A stretch of DNA of 64,000 bases from Variovorax saccharolyticus (GCF_030316765.1 NZ_JASZYT010000011.1:62001-126000); one strand, 5' to 3'. Shown: positions 8,307 through 17,262, numbered from the stretch's first letter. The notes: a model not told the origin generated them from the sequence alone. Made by a program: numbers and translations.

Positions 8307-10676
8307 ATGACCTCTCCCGCCGCAACCCCTTCCCGAGCACCTTCCTGGCGCCGCCCAGCCGCCTGGATCGCCGGCCTGTCGGCCGGCACCGTGGTGGTGC
8401 TGGCGATCGCCGGCGGCATCGCGGTGGCCACCATCGACCGGCGCCTGCCGGAGCTCTCCGCGCTGTCGGACTACCAGCCCAAGCAGCCGCTGCGGGTCTA
8501 TTCGGCCGACGGCGCGCTGATCGGCGAATTCGGCGAGGAGCGGCGCAACCTGACGCCCTTCGCGCAGATTCCGCAGGTCATGAAGGACGCGGTGCTGGCG
8601 GTCGAGGACGCGCGCTTCTACGAGCACGGGGGTGTCGACTACAAGGGCTTCGCACGCGCCGCGCTGGCCAGCCTGCAGGGCGGCCGCAAGCAGGGCGCCT
8701 CCACCATCACGATGCAGGTGGCGCGCAACGTCTACCTGAGCTCCGAGCGCACCGTGCAGCGCAAGACCTGGGAGATCCTGCTGGCGCTGCGGATGGAGCG
8801 CCAGTTGAGCAAGGACCAGATCCTCGAGGTCTACCTGAACCAGATCTACCTGGGCAACCGCGCCTATGGCTTCGCTGCCGCGTCCGAGGCCTATTTCGGC
8901 AAGCCGCTGCAGCAGATCACGATCGCCGAGGCCGCCATGCTGGCCGGCCTGCCGAAGGCGCCGGGCACCAACAACCCGGTGGCGAACCCGCGCCGCGCCC
9001 GCGCGCGCCAGCTCTACGTGATCGACCGCATGCAGGAGACCGGCTTCATCAGCGCCGCGCAGGCCGAGGCGGCGCGCCGGGAGCCGCTGCAGCTGCGCGA
9101 CGCCGCCGACCCCTCGCGCCTGCATGCCGAGTACGTGGCCGAGACCGTGCGGCAGATGATGCATGCGCAGTACGGCGACAGCATCTACACCAGCGGACTC
9201 AAGGTCACGACCTCGCTGATCGCCTCCGAGCAGCAGGCCGCCTACCGGTCGCTGCGCCGCGGCATCATGGACTACGAGCGGCGGCAGGCCTACCGCGGCC
9301 CCGAGGCCAGCGTCGAACTGCCCGAGGACCCGAAGGCGCTCGACGACGCGGTCGACGACGCTCTGGCCGAGCACCCGGACAACGGCGACCTGGTGGCCGC
9401 GGTGGTGCTGAAGGCCAGCGCGAAGGAAGTCGTTGCGGTGCGCGCCAATGGCGAGACGCTGCAGATCAGCGGCGAAGGCCTGAAGCCCGCCCAGTCGGGC
9501 CTGGCGGAGAAGGCGCCGCGCAACATCCGCATCCGTCCGGGCGCCGTCATTCGCGTCGCGCGCACGCCGAAGAACAACTGGGAGATCACGCAGCTGCCCG
9601 AGGTCGAGGGCGCGTTCGTGGCGCTCGATCCGCGCAGCGGCGCGATCCAGGCGCTGGTCGGCGGCTTCGACTTCGACAAGAACAAGTTCAACCATGTGAC
9701 GCAGGCCTGGCGCCAGCCGGGCTCGAGCTTCAAGCCGTTCATCTATTCGGCCGCGCTCGAGAAGGGCTTCACGCCGGCCACCGTGGTCAACGATGCGCCG
9801 CTGAGCTTCGAGGCCGGCGCCGGCGGCACCGCCTGGGAGCCCAAGAACTACGACGGCGGCCACGATGGCCCGATCACGCTGCGCCGCGCGCTGCAGCAGT
9901 CGAAGAACCTGGTCACGCTGCGCGTGATGCAGTCGATCGGTGCCGACTACGCGCAGGACTGGGTCACGCGCTTCGGCTTCGAACGCGAGAAGCAGCCGGC
10001 CAACCTGCCGATGGCGCTGGGCGCCGGCTCGGTGACGCCGCTGCAGATGGCGGCCGGCTATGCGGTGTTCGCCAATGGCGGCTACCGCGTCAATCCCTAC
10101 CTCGTGACCCGGGTCACTGACGCCCGCGGCAAGGTGCTGATGGAGACCGAGCCGCCGGTGCTCGACGAGGCCCGGCGCGCCATCCCCGAGCGCAATGCCT
10201 TCCTGATGGATTCGCTGCTGCAGAGCGTGGTGAAGGGCGGCACCGCGTCGCGCGCCTGGCAGGCGATCCGGCGCGACGACCTGTACGGCAAGACCGGCAC
10301 CACCAACGATTCCTTCGACACCTGGTTCGCCGGCTTCCAGCCGACGCGCGTCGGCATCGCCTGGGTCGGCTACGACACGCCGCGCCAACTGGGCGTGCGC
10401 GGCGAGACCGGCGGCAGCCTGAGCCTGCCGATCTGGACCGGCTACATGCAGCCCACGCTCAAGGGCGTGCCGGTGGCGGCGCTGAAGGCGCCCGAAGGCG
10501 TGGTCCAGGTCGACGGCGAGTGGTACTTCGACGACTACGCGCCGGGCCGCGGCGTGGCCAGCCTGGGCCTGGACGCCAGTCTCGCGCCGCTGCCGGCCGA
10601 AGACCTGGCCGGCGTGCCGGTGAGCCCGCCGGTGGCGGCAGAGCAGCGCAACCGGATCCTCGATTTCTTCCGCTAG
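8307..10676 (+). CDS. mrcA: Penicillin-binding protein 1A, bifunctional glycosyltransferase/transpeptidase
   Basis: Class A PBP that polymerises and cross-links peptidoglycan. It has one N-terminal anchor (about residues 20-42). The GT51 domain shows AVEDARFYEHGGVDYKG, GASTITMQVARNVYL and RKTWEILLALRMERQLSKDQ. The transpeptidase domain has SSFKP (active Ser near residue 472), SKN near 531 and KTGTTN near 660. The 789 residues match the PBP1A family. It is divergent from the VIT/VWA cassette with 207 bases between start codons, so the two cell-envelope units share an upstream region. The family name ponA is also used for this gene. Confidence 0.95.
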   Translation: MTSPAATPSRAPSWRRPAAWIAGLSAGTVVVLAIAGGIAVATIDRRLPELSALSDYQPKQPLRVYSADGALIGEFGEERRNLTPFAQIPQVMKDAVLAVEDARFYEHGGVDYKGFARAALASLQGGRKQGASTITMQVARNVYLSSERTVQRKTWEILLALRMERQLSKDQILEVYLNQIYLGNRAYGFAAASEAYFGKPLQQITIAEAAMLAGLPKAPGTNNPVANPRRARARQLYVIDRMQETGFISAAQAEAARREPLQLRDAADPSRLHAEYVAETVRQMMHAQYGDSIYTSGLKVTTSLIASEQQAAYRSLRRGIMDYERRQAYRGPEASVELPEDPKALDDAVDDALAEHPDNGDLVAAVVLKASAKEVVAVRANGETLQISGEGLKPAQSGLAEKAPRNIRIRPGAVIRVARTPKNNWEITQLPEVEGAFVALDPRSGAIQALVGGFDFDKNKFNHVTQAWRQPGSSFKPFIYSAALEKGFTPATVVNDAPLSFEAGAGGTAWEPKNYDGGHDGPITLRRALQQSKNLVTLRVMQSIGADYAQDWVTRFGFEREKQPANLPMALGAGSVTPLQMAAGYAVFANGGYRVNPYLVTRVTDARGKVLMETEPPVLDEARRAIPERNAFLMDSLLQSVVKGGTASRAWQAIRRDDLYGKTGTTNDSFDTWFAGFQPTRVGIAWVGYDTPRQLGVRGETGGSLSLPIWTGYMQPTLKGVPVAALKAPEGVVQVDGEWYFDDYAPGRGVASLGLDASLAPLPAEDLAGVPVSPPVAAEQRNRILDFFR

Positions 10677-10741
10677 CGGCGCAGCGGCGCGAGCGCGGGG
10701 TCTCTACACTCGCTGCTGCTCAACGCTCTCGCGACCGCTTC

Positions 10742-11347
10742 ATGGAAACCTTCACCCTGGTGACGCTGATCGTCATCGGCGCCTACTTCGTCAACGCCCA
10801 GCAGCAGCGCCGCCGCATCGCGCTGCTGGGCAGCCACCTCGGCCACTTCCAGATCGAGAAGCTCATGGAGAACCTCACCGAGGGCTACCTGCGCTGCCTC
10901 GGCGAGGATGATCCCGAGCGCCGCGAACAGATCTGGCGCCTGCTCGACACCACCGAAGAAAAACTGTCGGGCCAGTTCGACAGCTTCGCCGCCGAGTTCG
11001 CGCAGGTGGGCGAGCAGGAGGCAAGGGTCAGCAAGCTGCCGCTGGCGCTGCCGTTCGCGCAGCAATTGCTGCCGGGCGCGAGCTTCGACCTGCGCCAGGC
11101 CTTCGCGATCCATGCCCGCGGCATCGCCGGCGTGATGCGCAACGAACGGCAGCGGCCGCCGAAGGCCAAGGCCTTCATGATGTCGGCCGAGCTGTTCCTG
11201 ATGCAGCACAGCTGCCACTGGTACTGCAAGTCGAAGACCGTGGCCTCGGCGCGGCTGCTGGCGCGCCACAAGACCTCGTACGAGCAGGTGCTCGACGCGG
11301 TGAGCCCCGAGACCCGCAAGGCCTACGGCGAGCTGACCGGTCAGTGA
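10742..11347 (+). CDS. Conserved membrane-anchored protein of unknown function
   Basis: A 201-residue protein with one N-terminal hydrophobic segment (FTLVTLIVIGAYFVNA, residues about 3-18) followed by a charged, helical region rich in Gln, Glu and Arg. No domain was recognised. The ATG at 10742 is used; an open frame extends upstream into the PBP1A gene in another frame and is not coding. It follows PBP1A by 65 bases on the same strand. Its stop codon overlaps the converging creC stop by 7 bases. Confidence 0.75.
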   Translation: METFTLVTLIVIGAYFVNAQQQRRRIALLGSHLGHFQIEKLMENLTEGYLRCLGEDDPERREQIWRLLDTTEEKLSGQFDSFAAEFAQVGEQEARVSKLPLALPFAQQLLPGASFDLRQAFAIHARGIAGVMRNERQRPPKAKAFMMSAELFLMQHSCHWYCKSKTVASARLLARHKTSYEQVLDAVSPETRKAYGELTGQ

Positions 11348-12780
11348 TGTGACAGCAGCGGCAGCGTGAGCGTGGCCAGCGCGCCGCCGCGCGGCGCATT
11401 GGCGAGCTCGACCCGGCCGCGGTGCAGGGTCGCGATCTCCTTCACGAAGGCCAGGCCGAGGCCGGTGCTCTTCTTCTGGCTGTGCGGCCGCGCGAGCGAA
11501 TAGAACTTCTCGAACACCTTGTCCTGCGCGTAGTCCGGGATGCCGGGGCCGCGGTCGCGCACGCTGACGACGGCTCGGCGCGAGCCGGCTTCCAGCGCCA
11601 GCAGCACCTCGGCGCCGGCGGGCGAAAAATCGATCGCGTTGTCCAGCAGGTTGCTGATCGCGCGGCGCAGCAGGAACGGATCGCCCTCGACGCGCGCCTC
11701 GGTGTGGATCGCCACCTGCACCCGCACATCGCGCCGCGCTGCCGCGGCCTGGGCGCTGGCGGCCACCTCGCGCAGCAGCGGGCCGAGCGCCACCGGTTCG
11801 CTGCGGTCCAGCGCGCGCCGGGTCTCGAGCGCGGTGAGCTCCATCATGCGGTCGACGATCTCCTGGATGCGCTGGGTCTCGTGCGCGATGTTGCCGAGGA
11901 AGCGCTCGCGCTCGGCCTGCGGCATGGAGGGCTCCTGGATCAGCTCGGCGGCGCCGCGGATCGCCGACAGCGGGCTCTTGATCTCGTGCGTGAAGGTCTG
12001 CACGTAGTCGGCGATGTAGTTGCGGCCGGTGAAGGCGTCGCGCATTTCCGCGACGCCGCGGCGCAGCGTGTCGGCCGCGCGGCGCAGCATGCGTCCGAGG
12101 CTCGGGCTGCGCTGCGTGCGCAGCCAGCCCAGGTAGTCCGAGATCAGGCCGAAGGGCCGCACCAGCCAGATCGAGACGATGATCGCGCCCACCAGCAAGG
12201 CCAGCGCCGAGAAGCCGCCGACCCACAGCGTGCGGGCGCGGGCGTCCTCGACGAACTGGCCGAAGCTCTGCACCGGCTTGCCCACGCTGACCACGCCGAC
12301 GATCTCGTTGCCCCAGCGCACCGGCGCGCCCACGTACATCACGGAGCTCAGCGGATCACCGGCGATGTCGCGCGTGGTGCGCGCGCCGTAGGTGCCGGCC
12401 AGCGAGCGCCTGACGTCGCTCCATTGCGAGAAGTCGGCCCCCAGGTTGCGGCCCTGCGAATCGAAGATCACGCGCCCGCTGCGGTCGGTGACGTACATGC
12501 GCAGCTCGACATGGCGCTTGTGCAGGTTGTAGATCTGGGCCGAGAACTGGCGCGCGTAGACCGAGCGGAACAGCGGCTCGAGCCGCGCGGTGTTGATCGC
12601 GCCGGCGATCACGTCCTGCTCGACCAGGCTGGCCATCAGCTGCGAGGCCTCGACCAGCGACTCCTCGGCCGACTCGCGATAGCGCGGGTCGATGTCGATC
12701 ACCACGCGGTAGAGCAGGAAGGCGATGCCGGCCGTGTAGATCAGCAGGATGCCGAGGAAGATGCGGGTTCGACTCGTCAT
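11341..12780 (-). CDS. creC: CreC-like sensor histidine kinase
   Basis: Membrane sensor kinase of 479 residues. It starts MTSRTRIFLGILLIYTAGIA (first membrane helix), has a periplasmic sensor region of about 165 residues and a second helix at about 185-207, then a HAMP-like stretch. The HisKA motif is FTHEIKSPLSAIRGAAELI (phosphorylated His). N, G1 and G2 boxes follow as NLLDNAIDFSP, DRGPGIPDY and STGLGLAFVKEI. The E. coli CreC sensor has the same N-terminal layout and responds to growth in minimal medium. The partner regulator creB lies upstream on the same strand, 94 bases away across a palindromic repeat. creD is not beside it. Confidence 0.88.
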   Translation of the reverse strand: MTSRTRIFLGILLIYTAGIAFLLYRVVIDIDPRYRESAEESLVEASQLMASLVEQDVIAGAINTARLEPLFRSVYARQFSAQIYNLHKRHVELRMYVTDRSGRVIFDSQGRNLGADFSQWSDVRRSLAGTYGARTTRDIAGDPLSSVMYVGAPVRWGNEIVGVVSVGKPVQSFGQFVEDARARTLWVGGFSALALLVGAIIVSIWLVRPFGLISDYLGWLRTQRSPSLGRMLRRAADTLRRGVAEMRDAFTGRNYIADYVQTFTHEIKSPLSAIRGAAELIQEPSMPQAERERFLGNIAHETQRIQEIVDRMMELTALETRRALDRSEPVALGPLLREVAASAQAAAARRDVRVQVAIHTEARVEGDPFLLRRAISNLLDNAIDFSPAGAEVLLALEAGSRRAVVSVRDRGPGIPDYAQDKVFEKFYSLARPHSQKKSTGLGLAFVKEIATLHRGRVELANAPRGGALATLTLPLLSHH

Positions 12781-12787
12781 GGCATGG

Positions 12788-12872
12788 CCCCCACGCTCCC
12801 CCACTGCGTGTGGGTCGCTGCCCCCCGAGGGGGCCGCAGGCCGCCTTGGGAGCGGCCCGGCGCCGGCCTGGT
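12788..12872. repeat. GC-rich palindromic intergenic repeat of REP type
   Basis: This 85-base stretch between creB and creC holds several nested inverted repeats: CCCACGC facing GCGTGTGGG, a CCCCCC-GAGGGGG palindrome, and GGCCGC facing GCGGCC. From general knowledge, elements with the core CCCCCCGAGGGGGCCGCAGG are scattered through Comamonadaceae genomes. It separates two genes of one regulatory pair and may fold in their shared transcript. Only one copy is seen here. Confidence 0.55.
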
Positions 12873-12874
12873 AC

Positions 12875-13636
12875 TCATGGAGTGGAAGGCAGGTCTTCGT
12901 TCAGCGCGTAGCCGGTGCCGCGCAGCGTGCGGATCGGGTCGACCTCGGGCGCGATCGCCCTGAGCTTGGCGCGCAGCGTCTTGACGTGCGCATCCACCGT
13001 GCGGTCGAAGCTGTCGCTGGCTTCGTCCCAGACCAGCCGCAGCAGGTCGTCGCGCGTGTAGACGCGGCCGGGCCGCTGCACCAGCAGCCGCAGCAGGCCG
13101 TACTCGTAGCGCGAGAGTTCGAGCAGCCGGCCGTAGTAGCGGATCTGCATGCGCTCCGGGTCGAGCGCGAACGGGCCGGCCGGTGCCGCCGGAGCCGCCG
13201 GTGCTGGCGCCGGGGCAGGGGGCGCCGCCGGGGACGGTGGCGCGGCCTGGGCGCCGCGGCCGCTGCGGCGCAGGATGGTGCGCACGCGCGCCACCAGTTC
13301 GCGCGGCGAGAAGGGCTTCGCGATGTAGTCGTCGGCCCCGAGCTCGAGGCCGACCACGCGGTCGATCTCGTCGCTGCGCGCGGTCAGGAACAGCATCGGC
13401 ACCTGCGCCCCCCCGGGCAGCGCCTGCAGGCGCTTGAAGAGCTCGAAGCCGTTCATGTCGGGCAGTCCGACATCGAGGATCGCGAGCGCCGGCGGTTCGG
13501 CCGAGAACTGGGCGATCGCCTGCTCGGCGGTGGCGCACCAGACCGGCACGAAGCCGTCGGTGCGCAGCACGTACTGCAGGGTGTCGGCGATGCCGGATTC
13601 GTCTTCGGCGATCAGGATCCGCGGGTTGAATGGCAT
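12875..13636 (-). CDS. creB: CreB-like response regulator with Ala/Pro-rich linker
   Basis: OmpR-family transcription factor of 253 residues. The receiver domain has acidic residues ED in LIAEDES, phospho-acceptor Asp55 in LAILDVGLPD, and Lys107 in DYIAKPFS. The winged-helix domain (about 158-245) ends with FDRTVDAHVKTLRAKLRAI and RTLRGTGYAL. Between them, residues about 128-155 are almost only Ala and Pro, a longer linker than usual in this family. It is paired with CreC downstream and is the first gene of the unit. Confidence 0.9.
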   Translation of the reverse strand: MPFNPRILIAEDESGIADTLQYVLRTDGFVPVWCATAEQAIAQFSAEPPALAILDVGLPDMNGFELFKRLQALPGGAQVPMLFLTARSDEIDRVVGLELGADDYIAKPFSPRELVARVRTILRRSGRGAQAAPPSPAAPPAPAPAPAAPAAPAGPFALDPERMQIRYYGRLLELSRYEYGLLRLLVQRPGRVYTRDDLLRLVWDEASDSFDRTVDAHVKTLRAKLRAIAPEVDPIRTLRGTGYALNEDLPSTP

Positions 13637-13675
13637 GGCCGGATGGTAGCGGGCGCCGGCCCCGCCGCCCGGCGC

Positions 13676-13870
13676 CTACTTGGCCTGGTAGCCCGCGTTC
13701 TCGATCGCAACGATGATGTCCTGCCGCGGATGCTCGCTGACCACGTCGACGTGGCCGGTTTCGAGGTCCACCGTCACCTGCGCGCGGGGATCGATGGTCT
13801 GCACGGCGTTCTGCACCACGCCGGCGCAGTGGCCGCAACTCATGCCCGAGACCTGGAATTTCTGGCTCAT
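13676..13870 (-). CDS. Heavy-metal-associated (HMA) domain protein, copper chaperone-like
   Basis: A 64-residue single-domain protein, MSQKFQVSGMSCGHC at the start, with the metal-binding motif MSCGHC (Cys-X2-Cys) and a ferredoxin-like HMA fold length. Such CopZ/Atx1-like proteins bind Cu(I) and pass it to P-type ATPases. The ATG at 13870 has GAAGGAG 7-13 bases upstream on this strand. No copper ATPase or MerR regulator is adjacent; the only HMA-type ATPase in the window is the CcoI-like one near 33 kb. It is read leftward, divergent from the following regulator gene. Confidence 0.88.
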   Translation of the reverse strand: MSQKFQVSGMSCGHCAGVVQNAVQTIDPRAQVTVDLETGHVDVVSEHPRQDIIVAIENAGYQAK

Positions 13871-13901
13871 CGTGCTTGCTCCTTCTGTTGGATGAGCACC
13901 G

Positions 13902-13938
13902 AGTTTGAACCTTGCCCCCATGTCAATGTCCAGCAAGG
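13902..13938 (-). promoter_or_regulatory. Possible MerR/CueR-type promoter of the HMA gene
   Basis: On the minus strand a TGGACA hexamer and a CAAACT hexamer are separated by 19 bases that end in GGCAAGGTT. The long 19-base spacer and the GGCAAGG half-site resemble CueR-controlled copper promoters. The facing half-site is weak: the best CCTTGC/GCAAGG pair is spaced wider than in CueR sites. Low confidence. Confidence 0.3.
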
Positions 13939-13988
13939 GGGCGCTTCGTGCGGTACAAACAGCGGGTTTTCTTTCTTCATCCCATCCC

Positions 13989-14678
13989 ATGCGAATCCTT
14001 CTGGTCGAAGACGATGCGGTGCTGCGCGACGTGATGCTGCGCAGCCTGGGGGACGCGGGCCATCGCGTCGACGTGGCGGCCAATGTCGAGGACGCCGACC
14101 ACCTGTGGCGGGTGCAGTCCTTCGACGCCGTGCTGCTCGACCTGAACCTGCCGGCCACCGCCAGCCCCACCAGCGGTCTTGCCAGCGGACTGATCGCGCT
14201 GCGCCATGCGCGCGCCCGCGGCGACCGCACGCCGGTGCTGGTACTGACCGCGCGCGACCGTACCGAGGAACGCATCGCCGGCCTCGACGCCGGCGCCGAC
14301 GACTACCTCGGCAAGCCCTTCGACCTGGCCGAAGTCGAAGCCCGGCTGCGGGCGCTGGTGCGCCGGGCCCAGGGCACCGAGGACGTCGCCTTGCTCGGCC
14401 AGTTGCGGCTCGATCGGCGGGCCCGCCGCTTCGCCGTCGGCGGCGTGCCGATGGACCTGCCGGCGCGCGAGTTCGAGGTGCTCTGGGAGCTGATGAGTCC
14501 GCCCGGCCGAACGGTCAACAAGCGTGAGCTGTCCGACAAGCTGTCGACCTTCGACGAGTCCCTCGGCGACAACGCGCTCGAGGCCTTCATCTCGCGACTG
14601 CGCAAGAAGCTGGCCGGCAGCGGTGCCGCGATCCGGACGCTGCGCGGCATCGGCTACCTGATGGAAGCCGAGCCGTGA
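13989..14678 (+). CDS. OmpR-family response regulator, TctD-like
   Basis: A 229-residue two-component regulator. The receiver has MRILLVEDDA, phospho-acceptor Asp51 in AVLLDLNLP and DDYLGKPFDLAEVEARLRAL. A short Ser/Thr/Gly insertion (ATASPTSGLASG) follows Asp51, where typical receivers have a tighter loop. The winged-helix DNA-binding domain has LPAREFEVLWELM and ends IRTLRGIGYLM. The start chosen is the ATG giving the canonical MRILLVED N-terminus; an in-frame ATG at 13905 adds 28 atypical residues. It is translationally coupled to the kinase gene by a GTGA overlap. Confidence 0.9.
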   Translation: MRILLVEDDAVLRDVMLRSLGDAGHRVDVAANVEDADHLWRVQSFDAVLLDLNLPATASPTSGLASGLIALRHARARGDRTPVLVLTARDRTEERIAGLDAGADDYLGKPFDLAEVEARLRALVRRAQGTEDVALLGQLRLDRRARRFAVGGVPMDLPAREFEVLWELMSPPGRTVNKRELSDKLSTFDESLGDNALEAFISRLRKKLAGSGAAIRTLRGIGYLMEAEP

Positions 14679-16054
14679 GTTCCGGCGCGGCGGCGGCGCC
14701 GTCGCTGACCGCGCGGGTCCTGCGACGGGTGCTGCTGCCGCTGGGCCTGACATGGCTGCTGGGGACCGCGGTGGCGGTGGTGGTGGCCAGCTACTTCACC
14801 GAGCAGGCCTTCGATCGCGCGATGATCGACGATGCCCATACGGTGTCGGCCAACGTGCGGGCCAGCGAGCGGGGCGTCGAGATCCTGCTGTCGCCGCGCG
14901 AGATCGAAGCCCTGCTGTACGACCCGGCCGAAACCGTCTTCTTCGCGGTGCGGCGGCCCGACGGCTCGCTGCTCGCCGGCGATCCCGGCCTCGAGGTGCC
15001 GATGCCCGAAGAGGGCGCGCACCACCGCTTCTCGCGCATCGAGCACCAGGGCCACACGCTGCGGGCGGTGGCGCTGAACCAGGGCACGCCGCTGGCCTAT
15101 CGGGTGGTCGTTGCCCAGACCACGCGGGCGCGGGTGCTGCTGGTGGAGCAGCTGCTGGCGTACTCGCTGGCGCCGCAGCTGGTGCTGCTGGCCTTGCTGG
15201 CGGGCTGGCTCTGGCGTGGCATCCGCCGCGAGTTGCATCCGCTCGGAGAGCTGCGCCGGACACTGGAGACACGCGACGCCCAGGACCTCGCCCCGGTGCC
15301 GGTGGCACGCAGCTCGCGCGAGCTCGAGCAGCTCGGCGACACCCTCAATGCGCTGCTCCAGCGGCTGGCCCAGAGCGCCGCGGCGCAGCGCGAGTTCGCC
15401 GGCAACGTGGCGCACGAACTGCGCACGCCGCTGGCCGGCATCCGCGCGCTGGCCGACTACGGCTTGTCGCAGCAGGACCCGGCCGTCTGGCGCGAGCAGC
15501 TGCAGCAGATCGCCATGAGCCAGGCGCGCGCCAGCCGGCTGGTCGACCAGCTGCTGGGCCTGGCGCTGGCCGACGAGGCGCGCACCCGCCTGCAGCGAGA
15601 GCCCCTGCGCCTGGACCAGCTGGCGCAGCAGGCCGTGCTGCGGCACCTGGCACGCGCCGACCGGCAGGGCGTGGATCTCGGCGGCTCCGGGCTGGAGGAT
15701 GAGATCCTGGTGCAGGGCAATGCGGCGCTGATCGAGGGCATTCTCGACAACCTGATCGACAACGCGCTGCGCTACGGCGGCCGCACCATCACCGTGGAAC
15801 TTGCCGGCCTGACGCTGAGCGTGGTCGACGATGGCCCGGGCATCGCGCCCGACGCCCAGCCGGGCCTGCTGCAGCGCTGGGCGCAGGGGCCCGCAGGGCA
15901 GAAGCTCGGGCAGGGCGCTGGGCTGGGCCTGGCGATCGTGGCCCGCTACGCGACGCTGCTCGGTGCCGAGCTGCGTTTCGCGCCGGCCTCGGCGGCGGGC
16001 GGATTGCGCGTCAGCGTGACCTTCGCCCCCGACGCTCAGGCCAGCGCCGGATAG
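14675..16054 (+). CDS. Sensor histidine kinase, TctE-like
   Basis: Membrane kinase of 459 residues starting at a GTG that overlaps the regulator stop (GTGA). It has a first helix at about residues 18-40, an external sensor of about 120 residues and a second helix at about 168-185. The HisKA motif is VAHELRTPLAGIRALADY, followed by an N-box (NLIDNALRYGG), a G1 box (DDGPGIAPD) and a G2 box (GAGLGLAIVARY). The N-terminal sensor resembles the 2CSK_N group of tricarboxylate sensors, but no tctCBA genes are nearby. The 3' end overlaps the converging old yellow enzyme gene by 19 bases. Confidence 0.9.
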   Translation: MSSGAAAAPSLTARVLRRVLLPLGLTWLLGTAVAVVVASYFTEQAFDRAMIDDAHTVSANVRASERGVEILLSPREIEALLYDPAETVFFAVRRPDGSLLAGDPGLEVPMPEEGAHHRFSRIEHQGHTLRAVALNQGTPLAYRVVVAQTTRARVLLVEQLLAYSLAPQLVLLALLAGWLWRGIRRELHPLGELRRTLETRDAQDLAPVPVARSSRELEQLGDTLNALLQRLAQSAAAQREFAGNVAHELRTPLAGIRALADYGLSQQDPAVWREQLQQIAMSQARASRLVDQLLGLALADEARTRLQREPLRLDQLAQQAVLRHLARADRQGVDLGGSGLEDEILVQGNAALIEGILDNLIDNALRYGGRTITVELAGLTLSVVDDGPGIAPDAQPGLLQRWAQGPAGQKLGQGAGLGLAIVARYATLLGAELRFAPASAAGGLRVSVTFAPDAQASAG

Positions 16055-17139
16055 TCGATGTAGCCGGCCTCGCCGCCGCCGTAGAAGGTGTTCTTGTCCC
16101 ACGGGTTCAGCGGCGCGCCTTCGCGCAGGCGGCGCACCAGGTCCGGGTTCGAGATGAAGGGCCGGCCGAAGGCGACCAGGTCGTCGCCTTCCTTCAGCGC
16201 CTCTTCGGCCAGCGGCTTGTCGTAGCCGTTGTTGACCATCCAGGCGCCCTTGCCGCCGGCCTGGCGGTAGGCGGCCTTGAGGGCTTCGTAGTCGAAGGGC
16301 CGGTCGTCCAGCTCGCGCGGTCCGCCGGTGGCGCCTTCGATCACGTGGATGTAGGCCAGGCCGAGCGGCGCCAGTTGCCGGATCACGTAGTCGAACAGCG
16401 GCTGCGGGTCGGCGTCGTGGGCGTCGTTGGCAGGCGTGACCGGCGACAGCCGGATGCCGGTGCGGCCGCCGCCGACGGCGTCGACCACTGCGCGGGTCGC
16501 CTCCAGCAGCAGGCGGGCACGGTTCGGGATGCTGCCGCCGTAGTCGTCCGTGCGCTTGTTGCTGCCGGTCTTCAGGAACTGGTCGAGCAGGTAGCCGTTG
16601 GCGCCATGGATCTCGACGCCGTCGAAGCCGGCCGTTTCGACCGCGTTGCGCGCCGCGACGGCGTAGGCGTGGACGATGCCGGGCAGTTCCGCGGCATCGA
16701 GCGCGCGGGGTTCGGAGGTCTCGACGAAAGTCGGCACGCCGTCCTTGATCAGCACGGTCTTGGTCTTGGCGGTGATCGCCGAGGGCGCCACCGGCTTGCC
16801 GTTGTCGGGCTGCAGTTCGGTGTGCGAGACGCGGCCGACGTGCCACAGCTGGACCACGATCTTGCCGCCTTCGGCGTGCACCGCGTCGGTCACGCGCTTC
16901 CAGGCGTCCAGTTGCTCGCTGCCGTAGAGGCCGGGCACGTCGGCGTAGCCCTGGCCCTGCTGGCTGATCGCCGTGGCCTCGGTGATCAGCAGGCCGGCGG
17001 AGGCGCGCTGCGCGTAGTAGGTGGCCGTGATGTCGCGCGGCACGGCGTTGGGCGCGCGGTTGCGCGTCAGCGGCGCCATCACGATGCGATTGGCGAGCGC
17101 CAGATCGCCGGCCTGGACGGGATCGAAGAGAGAGGACAT
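16036..17139 (-). CDS. Old yellow enzyme family alkene reductase (NemA-like)
   Basis: FMN-dependent ene-reductase of 367 residues acting in the cytoplasm on activated alkenes, N-ethylmaleimide or nitro compounds with NAD(P)H. Family signatures include NRIVMAPLTRNRA, QLWHVGRVSH, the active-site pair HGANGYLLDQF with the following DDYGGS, and VAFGRPFISNPDLV. The ATG at 17139 (MSSLFDPVQAG) has GTTCTCTCC on the opposite strand, that is GGAGAGAAC upstream; 25 further upstream codons look non-native. It is a single gene between a converging kinase gene and a divergent MFS gene. Confidence 0.93.
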   Translation of the reverse strand: MSSLFDPVQAGDLALANRIVMAPLTRNRAPNAVPRDITATYYAQRASAGLLITEATAISQQGQGYADVPGLYGSEQLDAWKRVTDAVHAEGGKIVVQLWHVGRVSHTELQPDNGKPVAPSAITAKTKTVLIKDGVPTFVETSEPRALDAAELPGIVHAYAVAARNAVETAGFDGVEIHGANGYLLDQFLKTGSNKRTDDYGGSIPNRARLLLEATRAVVDAVGGGRTGIRLSPVTPANDAHDADPQPLFDYVIRQLAPLGLAYIHVIEGATGGPRELDDRPFDYEALKAAYRQAGGKGAWMVNNGYDKPLAEEALKEGDDLVAFGRPFISNPDLVRRLREGAPLNPWDKNTFYGGGEAGYIDYPALA

Positions 17140-17262
17140 GGAGAGAACGCCTGTTGTTGCTGAAAGAAGGAAGACGGCGCAAGGGTAAACCCCGGATCGC
17201 AACCCTGCTGTCACGGGGTTGTCGGTTTGCTGCTAGGCGCTGCAGCAGAATGGGCGCGGCCC

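Noticed and set aside
12788..12872. Palindromic cluster considered as a CRISPR remnant
   Set aside because: No regular repeat-spacer spacing and no cas genes.
11341..13636. A complete creABCD locus
   Set aside because: Only creB and creC are present; creD is not adjacent and creA was not seen.
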